DNA of 64,000 nucleotides, from assembly GCA_026710155.1 (NCBI GenBank), contig JAPORQ010000045.1, positions 24,813-88,812 on the forward strand, given 5' to 3'. Positions 1 to 8,478 of the stretch are shown piece after piece (position 1 is the stretch's first letter; each line of letters starts with the position of its first letter). This stretch comes from Paracoccaceae bacterium. Its GTDB lineage: Bacteria; Pseudomonadota; Alphaproteobacteria; Rhodobacterales; Rhodobacteraceae. A program made the translations under genes and the position numbers. The notes below the pieces were generated by a model. It did no database searches and was not told the DNA's origin. It saw nothing but the letters and a program-made list of their open reading frames with translations.

Positions 1-2
1 CC

Positions 3-362
3 GAGACCGATTGCAGAACCATCGTTGAGGCAGTAAGAATTGCCCGTAATATAGCTACTCAATCACCCCTGAAGGAAAAGATTTCAAGTGAGTACCAACC
101 CGGGGAGAAAGTTCAAAGTTATGATGAAATACTCAACTGGGTCAGGGAAACCTCAACCACCATCTTTCACCCGACGGGAACCTGCAGGATGGGACCCGGT
201 GAAGATGCCGTCGTTGATGAAAGGCTTAAGGTCAAGGGCATTGGTGGCTTGCGGGTAGCAGATTGTTCCATCATGCCTGAAATCGTATCCGGCAATACCA
301 ATGCGGCAGCCATAATGATTGGTGAGAAGGCCAGTGACATGATTCTTGAAGATAACCGGTAG
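3..362 (+). CDS. GMC-family FAD oxidoreductase, C-terminal part only
   Basis: Reading frame 3 is open from the window edge to a TAG at 360-362 (119 codons). It encodes the C-terminal domain of a glucose-methanol-choline oxidoreductase. The motif HPTGTCRMG holds the catalytic histidine of the family, and the closing segment SGNTNAAAIMIGEKASDMI is the usual C-terminal FAD-contact signature with the second catalytic Asn/His position (here Asn). Members oxidise alcohols such as choline with FAD; substrate cannot be told from this fragment. It is followed after about 65 bases by an aminotransferase pseudogene on the same strand. The rest of the gene lies outside the window. Confidence 0.9.
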   Translation, partial: ETDCRTIVEAVRIARNIATQSPLKEKISSEYQPGEKVQSYDEILNWVRETSTTIFHPTGTCRMGPGEDAVVDERLKVKGIGGLRVADCSIMPEIVSGNTNAAAIMIGEKASDMILEDNR

Positions 363-427
363 AATTATTACAGTAAATCCTTAGTCGAACCGCACACCCA
401 TCAAGATAGTCGCAAGTTATCAGGTTT

Positions 428-1656
428 ATGCAACATCCACTTGCAAAAAGAGCAAAAAAGGCATTCCCGGCAGGAACTCTTGGTAATTTTGATGCTGGGG
501 TTTTCATTACCAGGGGTAAAGGCAGCAGGGTATGGGATCACGACCAATGATATTGAACCCTTGTCATCCTGAGGTTACAGAGGCTGTAGCTTCCCACCTG
601 GATGACGGTACGACATTGATGGCCAACAACCCAATTGCACTGGAGTTGGCAGAAGAAATCATAAATGCCGTAACCTGTGCCGAACAGGTCAGGTTCCTGT
701 CATCGGGACCAGAAGCAGACATGTATGCCATCAGGTTGGCCAGAGCATACACGGGTAAGGACAGGATAATCAAGTTCGAGGGTGGCTATCATGGCATGGG
801 TTCTGAAGCCCAGATGAATTTAACCCCAACGAAATTTGCCAATTTTCCACAATCAGTATCCGATAGTGCGGGAATTCGGGAATCAATCAGACGAGATACC
901 CTTGTTGCCCCCTTCAATGACGCCAGTTTTCTAAAAAGCCTGCTGGACGAATACGAGGGAGAAATCGCCGCGGTATTCATGGAACCCTTCCAAAAGACCA
1001 TTCCTCCCGAGGAAGGCTTTCTGAATTCAGCCCGTACACTTTGCAACAAGCATGATGTCTTGCTCATTTTTGACGAAATTGCAACCGACTTTCGGTTTGC
1101 CCATGGGGGTGTACAGGAAGTCTATGGCGTTGTTCCCGATATATGCACCTTGGGGAAAATCATTGGAGGGAGGTTCCCACTAGCCGCAATCACCGGTAAA
1201 AAAGACATCATGAACCATTTTGACAAATCCATCATTGGAAGCGGCAAATGGCTTATGATGAGTACCCTGCCGGGTAATACCATTGCTTGCATTGCCGGCT
1301 TGAAAAACCTGGAAATTCTTCAACGAAAAGGATCCTACAATTTGTTTTATTCCGATGGTGAAAAGATCATGGACATCAACCGGAAATCTCTGGATTTATC
1401 GGGGGTACCCTATCAGGTTGTCGGGCATCCAACCCTCTTTGACATAGTATTTTCCGACAAGATGGTCAAAAACTATCGTGATGTCTTTCTCTCCAACAGT
1501 TCAATAAACCAGACCTTCGATAATGAACTGAGGGAATACGGATCGTTTAAAACACCTACCAAACTATTGCCCAGTCTGGTCTTGACTGAAGAAGATTTCG
1601 AACTGGCCGAAGAAGCAGTTGGTCAGGCCACCAAAGCCATTATTTCTGCCCATTAA
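428..1656 (+). pseudogene. class III (glutamate-1-semialdehyde-type) aminotransferase, broken by an internal deletion and frameshift
   Basis: Two frames together give a class III PLP-dependent aminotransferase. The N-terminus reads from an ATG at 428 (HPLAKRAKKAFPAG, then VWDHD) and hits TGA at 548-550. The remainder is open in the next frame from about 532 to 1656 and carries FDEIATDFRF and the PLP lysine in TLGKIIGGRFPL (Lys209 counting from the ATG at 532). Relatives have about a dozen residues (a DGxEYIDYxxG-type stretch) between VWD and GSxPMIL; here these are missing and the two frames overlap on TGGGATCACGACC. A deletion between two TGGGAT copies would explain this. SGPEA replaces the usual SGTEA. 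A shorter product from 532 would lack the N-terminal segment and is unlikely to work. Confidence 0.82.
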
Positions 1657-1694
1657 GATTTAACATTATTCCATATACCCATTCGTGAATTAAA

Positions 1695-2633
1695 ATGACA
1701 CTATACATTACTGGAGAAGCCCTGATTGATTTCGTCCCAAGGACAGCTGAAAATGGAGAAACAGCCTTCATTCCAAAACCAGGAGGATCACCTTATAACG
1801 TTGCTTTGGCAGCTGCCCGAGCAGGTTGTGAAACCTACTTTCTGGGCAATTTTTCACATGATTTCTTTGGCGACCATTTGCTTAACCATTTGCAAAGCAA
1901 CAATATCAATTGTTCCCTCATTGAAAGAAGTGACTTTCCAACTACCCTGGCTTTTGTCAGCTATGAGGATGGGGAACCCAGATACGCCTTCTTCAATAAG
2001 AACTCAACCAACAAAAACCTTAATCCCGTTCTTGAGAGGAATACGGTTTCACCTGGAAGTTTTCTGCATGTAGGTTCAATATCACTTATAGAACCACCAG
2101 CATCTGACAGAATTCTAAACCTAGCCTCTAAATTGGCTGACAAGGTTGTGATTACAATTGACCCAAATGTCCGGACCAATCTTATTGATGACCGAGAGAA
2201 ATGGCTTAGGGAAATCAATCATTTGTTTGGCCTTGCCAGTATTATCAAGCTCAGCAACAAGGATCTTGAATTCATAGCACCAGATTTGTTACCTGAAGAT
2301 TTTGCCCATGAATTATTGGATCAAAAAGACATGATGATCATAATCACTGCAGGTGAAATGGGCTGCAGCCTCTTCACAAGAAATAATCACATTACCCAGC
2401 AGGTTCCAAAGGTCAAGGTCAAGGACACTGTGGGTGCAGGTGATACCTTGATGGGTACAATTCTGTCTTGGATGATAAAAAATGGAATATTTAATAGAGA
2501 CATGATTCAGAATCTTGATAAACATCAACTTGGAGAAATGCTAGAATATTGCACGATCGCTGCTGCCATAAATTGTACCCGAAGTGGTTGCAATCCCCCC
2601 TACCACGAAGAAATAGAATTAAATTTAAAATAA
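1695..2633 (+). CDS. PfkB-family sugar kinase, fructokinase-like
   Basis: This 312-residue protein belongs to the ribokinase/PfkB family, which phosphorylates sugars with ATP in the cytoplasm. Visible signatures are the N-terminal GExLIDF segment, the glycine pair PGGSPYNVALAAARAG (29-44) that closes the sugar site, and DTVGAGD (244-250), where Asp250 is the catalytic base and GAGD forms the anion hole. Length is normal. The pattern GSPYNVA fits fructokinases best, but substrate is inferred from resemblance only. The ATG at 1695 lies 38 bases after the aminotransferase pseudogene, so the two may once have been cotranscribed. Confidence 0.88.
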   Translation: MTLYITGEALIDFVPRTAENGETAFIPKPGGSPYNVALAAARAGCETYFLGNFSHDFFGDHLLNHLQSNNINCSLIERSDFPTTLAFVSYEDGEPRYAFFNKNSTNKNLNPVLERNTVSPGSFLHVGSISLIEPPASDRILNLASKLADKVVITIDPNVRTNLIDDREKWLREINHLFGLASIIKLSNKDLEFIAPDLLPEDFAHELLDQKDMMIIITAGEMGCSLFTRNNHITQQVPKVKVKDTVGAGDTLMGTILSWMIKNGIFNRDMIQNLDKHQLGEMLEYCTIAAAINCTRSGCNPPYHEEIELNLK

Positions 2634-2916
2634 ATGTAACTACTCAGGTATCCAATTTTAATTTTTTTTTTGAAAAATCAGGCTAGTAAGCAAAATAATC
2701 AATTTAAGTGAGAAATATTATCCTAGCTAAAATAAGTCGAAAGACATTTCAATATTCTGTTGTTCAGTATATGTAAATGTATGAATCGTTCTTGCAGTAG
2801 CAGCTGGTGGCATTTCCTCGAGCATGGTGAAATCATGCAACATAAACGCTCGAAAACAACGGTGCTGCCAACAATGTCGACCAACCCCGAAGAGGCAAAA
2901 TCACCCCTTTAAATAG

Positions 2917-3261
2917 GGGCTTATAAAGATGGGTTGACCACGAATCAATCCACCAGCCTGTCAAGGCAGCCTCCAAGCCGGCCCTGCCAGGCGCCCAGTC
3001 CACCCACGCCACTTCCTGCCGTTCCTCGACGCACGGGGTGCCGATCCCAAGGCTTTCAGTAACCGTTTGCCGAAGCCGAGGGATAGCATGTCCCCTTCCC
3101 GGCCGGGAGGCCACAGTAATTCAGGCCTCCATTCATGACGGGGTGTTTCCCCGTTCCCCGTCATTGCCATTGGGGCCCCATTCAGCCGGGTTCCATCAGG
3201 TGGGATGGTTCGGACTGGGAGGAAAATCGCACATCCGCCAACCCATCCTTGTAAGTCCCAA
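2917..3261. repeat. MITE-like element A, copy 1
   Basis: The left end GGGCTTATAAAGATGGGTTG and the right end (reverse complement GGGACTTACAAGGATGGGTT) form terminal inverted repeats of about 20 bp. The same ends, and the inner sequences GACCACGAATCAATCCAC and GGAGGAAAATCGCACATC, recur at 46231-46452, so this is a dispersed repeat. The interior is GC-rich and differs in length between copies (about 345 versus 222 bp). The octamer TTAAATAG flanks it on both sides (2909-2916 and 3262-3269), which fits an 8-bp target duplication. No transposase is encoded, so it would be mobilised in trans if at all. Confidence 0.75.
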
Positions 3262-3280
3262 TTAAATAGAGGTGCCCTTA
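3262..3280. repeat. terminal fragment of MITE-like element B
   Basis: The sequence TTAAATAGAGGTGCCCTTA equals the terminus of element B seen complete at 23547-23730 and 48355-48540 (reverse complement TAAGGGCACCTCTATTTAA). The left flank of element A (TCACCCCTTTAAATAG, ending 2916) resembles the next bases inward of the B terminus in the other copies. Element A therefore appears to have jumped into the end of a B element. Confidence 0.6.
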
Positions 3281-3289
3281 GATCAGGAG

Positions 3290-3496
3290 TATCGCTTTTG
3301 AAATTTTACAAGGGCATTCATGTCAATAATTTACCTTTTCCAGACAGTTCAGACAAAAAATGAATGCCCTTGATACGAATATTTCGAACAATGCGGTGAT
3401 AAACCTGCCATTTTCTGCTACCAATCAGGTCTGTGGGCAATGGATTCACAAAAAGGACAAATGAATGATACCACGCAAACAATTTCAAAAGCGATA
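3290..3496. repeat. nested perfect inverted repeats (element D)
   Basis: A 16-bp outer repeat TATCGCTTTTGAAATT (3290-3305) returns inverted at 3481-3496, and an inner 13-bp repeat CAAGGGCATTCAT (3309-3321) returns inverted at 3360-3372. Both are perfect. No coding sequence lies inside. The pattern fits a small mobile element or a structured RNA; I see no second copy in this window. Confidence 0.6.
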
Positions 3497-4139
3497 GCCC
3501 TTGCCTTTAGAGACCATGGGGTTGACAGTTTTTTTCCTTCAAGGCATTTTTTCTGACACTTCTGACTGTTTTGCGACCCCATTGGTCAAGGAATCAAATC
3601 ATTCGATCTAAAAAAGGCAACTGGGAGAATCAGCCATGGAGATAAGACATCTTCTCGAAAGGGAAAATCAGCTTGAGATGCTGGACGAATTCGATGAACT
3701 ATTGGAGATGAGTGAACTTGTGGCTTCCCATGCCAACCACCTCGTTCTCAAATTGCCTGCGATCGGGAGCGGTTGTCTAGAGCAGGGCTGTAACAGGCTG
3801 CAGGCCTGATTTTTCCTTGCCCATGAACCGGCTCCGGACACCCTCAAACAGCCGGAGCGGAAAGAAGTTACTGCCAAGCCGGGAGGGGCAAGGCATGCGT
3901 GCAGGTATTGCACCAAGATTCAATTTGGGTCACCGGTGCTGAAAATTTTGATTTTGATAATGGAAAAGTAATCAAAAACCGTTTTTTTTGAACGGGATAA
4001 TCGAATCGGCCTGCAGACCAGGGAGGATACACATATCAAGTTGAAATCGCTCTACCCATCAATACAATGTTGTTGGGATACTAGTTGTAATTCCTCTTTT
4101 AGAAATTTGACACCCTGTTGTTGTGGATAAGTTTTACGC

Positions 4140-4420
4140 GGATTTATGTTGCCTTGTCCTTCAAGCCAATTTTTGAATGGATTCAAATGAATTGCTGCCA
4201 AACTCATCCATCAACTGGTTGAACGATATCCCGTTCTTCAATACCCCAGCAACAAACTCGGAGTTATGGACTTGAATATACTCATACCACCTTTCTCTTC
4301 AATCCCTTGACTTTATGTCTTCTTGAGTGGCATCGTCCCTTCCTTGTTTGTACTTCTGGACAACCGCACGACCAAGCACCCGAATATCATCTGGGTTATT
4401 TACAAACCTGACATCTCGTC
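4140..4420 (-). pseudogene. possible degraded gene of unknown function
   Basis: Read on the minus strand, one frame gives NNPDDIRVLGRAVVQKY and then, after a single in-frame TGA, RERWYEYIQVHNSEF and GVLKNGISFNQLMDEFG before the next stop. The amino-acid composition looks protein-like over about 90 residues, but I cannot assign a family and no clear start is present. Treated as a remnant; it may also be chance. Confidence 0.3.
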
Positions 4421-4846
4421 GTGATTGAATTTAATGGTGGTACAGCTTCATCTTGATTGACACTGAATATTGCTAAGACCAAACTTCCTGCGCCATAAAC
4501 GACTGCCTTCCGAATATATGGAAAATATATCGTTGCAAGAATTGGGATAGCCATCAAAACAATAGTGTCAGAATACTGGAAATAAACATCACTGATTCTT
4601 TACTGAAATTTCTCGGACGGTGATTTTGGTGATAGGTTGAAACCCTATGGCATCTAAGTAAAAACAGATGAAGATCAATATATTTTTTCCAAACCAAATC
4701 AATGTTGGCGATATTGTGGCTACGGAACAGAATATCTAGAGCTAAAGGTTGTTATTATCCTCTCAAGAATTGCTATTGACAGGTGCAAAAAGGTCAATAT
4801 TGAAAGCTCCCAACGTCATAAAATCATCATGCTATCTTAACAATTC

Positions 4847-4907
4847 TTGCATAAGGCTCTGCTAAAAGTGTAAGGTAACTTTAATTGGATAAGCCTATCC
4901 AGGCTTA
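4847..4907 (+). promoter_or_regulatory. candidate promoter and operator of the 4933-10906 transporter operon
   Basis: TTGCAT (4847-4852) and TAAGGT (4871-4876) are spaced by 18 bases and could be -35 and -10 boxes. Just downstream, TAAGCCT-ATCC-AGGCTTA (4890-4907) is a perfect 7-bp inverted repeat ending 25 bases before the ATG, well placed for a repressor. The assignment rests on pattern and position only. Confidence 0.35.
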
Positions 4908-4932
4908 AGAAAGTTATATTGGAGATAAAATC

Positions 4933-6279
4933 ATGATTATTTTTCGTTCATTTATAGCCGGTTCTATTCTTGCATTGGTGGCTACGGCAGTAGCATCCCA
5001 GAATTATGAAATTACTGTCTGGGCCGGTGGTTCGAATGATGCCGACAGTTATAGGTGGGAAGCAATAGAAATTGCCGCCGACCTGTTGGAGCGTGAAATG
5101 GCAATTCAAGGCGAAGAAATTAACATAACCGTACAAAGCAAAGGAGATTTTGGCAATTGGGGTGATTTCAAGCAAGCTGTGGCACTTGCGGCAGAGGCTG
5201 GAACAGCACCACATATCGTGGTCACTTCACACCTGGATATTGCTCCATGGTCTGAAGCTGGGCATATCGTACCCATAGAGGATTATGTTGATCTTGATGC
5301 CTGGCCATTAAACGATATCTATCCCAACCTGATGGAGATTGCATCTTTTGAAGGTGTACAATGGGGAATTCCACAGGATGCTGAGAGCAGGCCATTTTTC
5401 TTCTGGAAAGATACCCTTCGCGGCATCGGTTATACAGATGCAGAGATCAATGAACTACCTGCATTGGTTAATGATGGCAGTTACACCCTTGCCAATGTCC
5501 TTGAAGATGCCAAGAAAGCTGTTGAAATGGGACTTGTCAAGGAGGGATATGGATTCTACCCAAGAGTGAGCAATGGTCCTGATTTTGCTCAATTCTATCA
5601 ATCTTTTGGTGGAGAACTTCAGGATCCTGAAACAGGAAATCTGGTGCTCGACAAAGCGGCGATGCAGGATTTTTATCAATTTTTTGTTGATGCTGTTGCA
5701 GCGGGTGTAACACGCAAGAATCACATTGGTACAGACTGGGGACAATGGTATAACGAGGTCGCCAATGGCAAAGCTGCACTTTGGCACGGAGGAACTTGGC
5801 ATTATGCCCGATATACAGGCCAGGAAGGAAATGATGATTTCTTTGGAACAATTGCCTTCACTCTGATACCAGCTGGCAATGATAGAGGACAAGCCAATAC
5901 AATCACACATCCCTTGGTCTATCTCATTACTGATCAAGAAGATGATAGTGCAGAAGAAATTGCTGCTCGTTTGGTTCAGATTGCATCTGGTCCTCGGCTC
6001 AACTCTCTACATGCTATCAAATCAGCGCATCTCGGAATTGCCCATCAACAATCAAATGTTGAACTTTATGCAAATGACCGATGGGCGGCAGAAGCGACAG
6101 AACGACTGCTCGCAACAGCCAATTCACAACCAAATCATTTGGGTTACGGTACTTACGCAGAAGCCATGTGGAAAGGACTTGAAGCATCCTCGACTGGTGC
6201 CGAAACTCCCGAAGAAGCTGTCGAACAACTCGAGGAAGAATTGATTACCAAACTTGGTGATGCTCTCATTGTCCGTTGA
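4933..6279 (+). CDS. ABC transporter substrate-binding protein, carbohydrate (family 1) type
   Basis: The 448-residue protein begins with a signal peptide (hydrophobic stretch about 5-20 ending AVAS-Q) and continues as a family 1 extracellular solute-binding protein of the maltose/glycerol-3-phosphate binding type (WAGGSNDADSYRWEA near the mature start; a KAALWHGGTWH segment in the second lobe). It should bind the ligand in the periplasm for the permeases at 6342 and 7651. GGAG 8-12 bases before the ATG is a good ribosome site. Its operon ends with a glycerophosphodiesterase, so a glycerophosphodiester or glycerol 3-phosphate ligand (UgpB-like role) is my inference; sequence alone does not fix the ligand. 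Confidence 0.88.
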   Translation: MIIFRSFIAGSILALVATAVASQNYEITVWAGGSNDADSYRWEAIEIAADLLEREMAIQGEEINITVQSKGDFGNWGDFKQAVALAAEAGTAPHIVVTSHLDIAPWSEAGHIVPIEDYVDLDAWPLNDIYPNLMEIASFEGVQWGIPQDAESRPFFFWKDTLRGIGYTDAEINELPALVNDGSYTLANVLEDAKKAVEMGLVKEGYGFYPRVSNGPDFAQFYQSFGGELQDPETGNLVLDKAAMQDFYQFFVDAVAAGVTRKNHIGTDWGQWYNEVANGKAALWHGGTWHYARYTGQEGNDDFFGTIAFTLIPAGNDRGQANTITHPLVYLITDQEDDSAEEIAARLVQIASGPRLNSLHAIKSAHLGIAHQQSNVELYANDRWAAEATERLLATANSQPNHLGYGTYAEAMWKGLEASSTGAETPEEAVEQLEEELITKLGDALIVR

Positions 6280-6295
6280 TGGTGATTAGTAAATC

Positions 6296-6323
6296 AATGG
6301 CAAGCGGCAAGCCGCTTGCCATT
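6296..6323 (+). promoter_or_regulatory. strong hairpin between binding-protein and permease genes
   Basis: AATGGCAAGCGG (6296-6307) pairs perfectly with CCGCTTGCCATT (6312-6323) around the 4-base loop CAAG. There is no run of T after it, so it is unlikely to be a plain terminator. Hairpins at this spot in importer operons commonly protect the upstream mRNA or limit read-through, so that binding protein exceeds membrane components. Confidence 0.7.
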
Positions 6324-6341
6324 ATGATCTGAAAATAGAAC

Positions 6342-7646
6342 ATGGTGCCCAAGGTCAATTGGCTAAGTCTGGTTTTTCTTGGCCCGGCAATCTTGGCCGT
6401 GCTGCTGTTTTTTCTTGCTCCTGTGGTAATGACCGGGTTCTTTGCCTTCACCAACATGAGCACATCAACCGGTGTCTCGGGTGGTGATTACATTCTGGGC
6501 CAAGGAGAAATTCGTGAATTGCGTGAGGAAGGCTTGGCAACAAGCATTCTTGATCAGATCGAAAGTGCTGGCTATCAAGTTGACGATACTGGTTTAATTG
6601 CCCTTGCGGAACTGACTAATCAAGCAACCGCAGATGAACTTCGTTCTCTCTATGAAGGAGTCCGTTTCAATAATCGTCGCGATATGGAACGGGCATTGAA
6701 GAATCTTCAACAAAATGCCATTAGATCAACCAGGGATCGGAAAGCAGCGGCCCAACTCTTCAAGCGTTCTATTCTGAACGAACGATATGACACTGAAGTA
6801 GCATTTCGTACTGCCTTGGCTGAAAACAATATCCCACCTGAGGATCACGACACTCTGGTCCAAAAAAGCTACACCGGCTGGACATGGACCAGTAAAAATT
6901 TTCAACTCTTATTTACGCTACCTTCAACCTGGCGATATGCTATCAATACATTTATTTACGTGGGTCTGACACTGACATTCAGTGTCGGATTCGGTCTTTT
7001 TCTTGCAGTTACAACATTTTATCTTCCTGAGGCACAGGCAACAACCATTAGAGCAATTTGGTTCTTGCCCAGAATACTCCCTCCAGTGCTCTATGTACTA
7101 ATGTGGCGCTGGTTTACATGGGATACTGGGTTTATTTCTACGGTAACCCAATGGTTTGGCATGGACTCGAAAAACTGGATGCTCGACACGGCCTACCATG
7201 CTTGGCTTGTTATTGTACTCATTAATGGCTTTGTGGGTACATCAATGGGCATGATCATTTTTGCTTCGGCCATCCGATCTATCCCTACTGCCATGCTTTA
7301 CGCTGCCGAGGTGGACGGTGCCAATCGTTGGCAACAGGTGCGGTACATTATCCTTCCCCAACTGCGGTGGCCTATCCTGTTCATTACTACCTACCAGACC
7401 CTTTCCCTGCTTACCTCATTTGAATACATCTTGTTGTCAACTGATGGCGGTCCTGGCCGCTCTACCGAAGTCTGGGCTCTGGCAGCCTTTCACACAGCAC
7501 TCAATAATTATGGTGGTAATCTGGAATATGGTTTGGGGGCCGCTTTCGCATTGGCACTTGTCCTCATAGGGATTCTTGCCAGCCTTTTGTACTTCAAGCT
7601 GTTCAATTTCCGTAACTTGATTACCAAACCATTAATTGAGGGATAG
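6342..7646 (+). CDS. ABC transporter permease, MalF/UgpA type, with long first periplasmic loop
   Basis: Integral membrane permease of 434 residues. The first membrane segment is about 8-32. A hydrophilic stretch of roughly 130 residues follows (about 38-175, rich in charged residues) before the remaining membrane segments. The coupling-loop motif EVDGANRWQQVRYIILP (EAA motif) near residue 325 docks on the ATPase. Ordinary sugar permeases of this family have around 300 residues, so the extra length is the periplasmic insertion, in the position of the P2 loop of MalF. The ATG at 6342 is chosen because it immediately precedes the first membrane helix; the ribosome site is weak. Confidence 0.88.
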   Translation: MVPKVNWLSLVFLGPAILAVLLFFLAPVVMTGFFAFTNMSTSTGVSGGDYILGQGEIRELREEGLATSILDQIESAGYQVDDTGLIALAELTNQATADELRSLYEGVRFNNRRDMERALKNLQQNAIRSTRDRKAAAQLFKRSILNERYDTEVAFRTALAENNIPPEDHDTLVQKSYTGWTWTSKNFQLLFTLPSTWRYAINTFIYVGLTLTFSVGFGLFLAVTTFYLPEAQATTIRAIWFLPRILPPVLYVLMWRWFTWDTGFISTVTQWFGMDSKNWMLDTAYHAWLVIVLINGFVGTSMGMIIFASAIRSIPTAMLYAAEVDGANRWQQVRYIILPQLRWPILFITTYQTLSLLTSFEYILLSTDGGPGRSTEVWALAAFHTALNNYGGNLEYGLGAAFALALVLIGILASLLYFKLFNFRNLITKPLIEG

Positions 7647-7650
7647 GCTT

Positions 7651-8478
7651 ATGGTTAGCAAGTATCGAAACTGGCCAATTTTGGTTGTCTTGAGCATTTT
7701 GTCTTTACCTCTGGTCATCATGTGTTTTTACTCAATTATTGATGCGTTCACCAATACACGTCCTGGTTCATTGATACCGAATGAATTCACCATCCAGCAT
7801 TTTCGTTTTCTGTGGGAATCGATTGACAGCGGTCGAGCCAGTGCCTGGGTTGCAGCGTTGAATACTTTTATATTTGCATCCAGCACGGCTCTTCTCATCA
7901 CCGCGGTCTCCCTGACTGCAGCTTATGCCTTGTCGCGCCTTAATTTTCCAGCCCGGGGCTTTTTCCTTGCCGGGCTTATTATTTTGCATGCCTTTCCGAC
8001 GATTACCTTAATCATTGCAATCTTCCTGATCTTGCAAATACTTGGTCTTTACAACACCTTGCTCGGAGTGATTATGGTAAAAATGGCTCTTGAATTGCCT
8101 TTTGGCATCTGGATTATGAAAGGATTTTATGACACCGTTCCCTGGGAAATCGAGATGGCTGGAGTTCAGGACGGGGCAAGCCGTTTCCATGTCTGGTGGA
8201 AACTTGTTCTACCCCAGGTTCAGCCTGGGCTGATGGCACTCATGCTTTTTTCTTTCCTATCAGGTTGGTCGGAATATGTCCTGCCATTGGTACTGGCTCC
8301 GGGATCGGATACCCAAATGCTCTCGACCTATCTTGATGCCCTGATCGCCGATGATACGAAAACGGACTTTAACCTGTTCAAGGCAGTCGGTCTGTTCTAT
8401 GCGGCACCAGTGCTCGTGATTTACCTGTTTTTCCAAAAACATCTCATGAACATTTACGGAGGAGGCACCAAAGGCTAA
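7651..8478 (+). CDS. ABC transporter permease, MalG/UgpE type
   Basis: Second membrane subunit, about 275 residues with six predicted helices. The EAA coupling motif is EMAGVQDGASRFHVWWKLVLP in the second half. The frame is open from a TTG at 7636, but ATG 7651 has GAGGGATAGG just upstream and begins 5 bases after the stop of the first permease. Its TAA overlaps the ATG of the ATPase gene by one base, so the genes are translationally coupled. It forms the pore with the protein at 6342. Confidence 0.9.
   Translation: MVSKYRNWPILVVLSILSLPLVIMCFYSIIDAFTNTRPGSLIPNEFTIQHFRFLWESIDSGRASAWVAALNTFIFASSTALLITAVSLTAAYALSRLNFPARGFFLAGLIILHAFPTITLIIAIFLILQILGLYNTLLGVIMVKMALELPFGIWIMKGFYDTVPWEIEMAGVQDGASRFHVWWKLVLPQVQPGLMALMLFSFLSGWSEYVLPLVLAPGSDTQMLSTYLDALIADDTKTDFNLFKAVGLFYAAPVLVIYLFFQKHLMNIYGGGTKG

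Larger units (their letters stand above)
2634..4932. other. 2.3 kb gene-poor region made of repeats and gene debris
   Basis: No convincing intact gene. It holds small element A (2917-3261) inserted in the end of an element-B-like sequence, a nested inverted-repeat element (3290-3496), a possible degraded minus-strand gene (about 4140-4420) and the promoter region of the binding-protein gene at 4933. A 57-codon plus-strand ORF at 3636-3809 (MEIRHLLERENQLEML...) has no recognisable domain and I do not call it. The ORFs that cross 2830-3265 are products of the GC-rich interior of element A. Confidence 0.7.

Noticed and set aside
2833..3265. Overlapping ORFs on both strands in GC-rich DNA
   Set aside because: They lie inside element A, have no family resemblance and are not conserved in copy 2 at 46231-46452.
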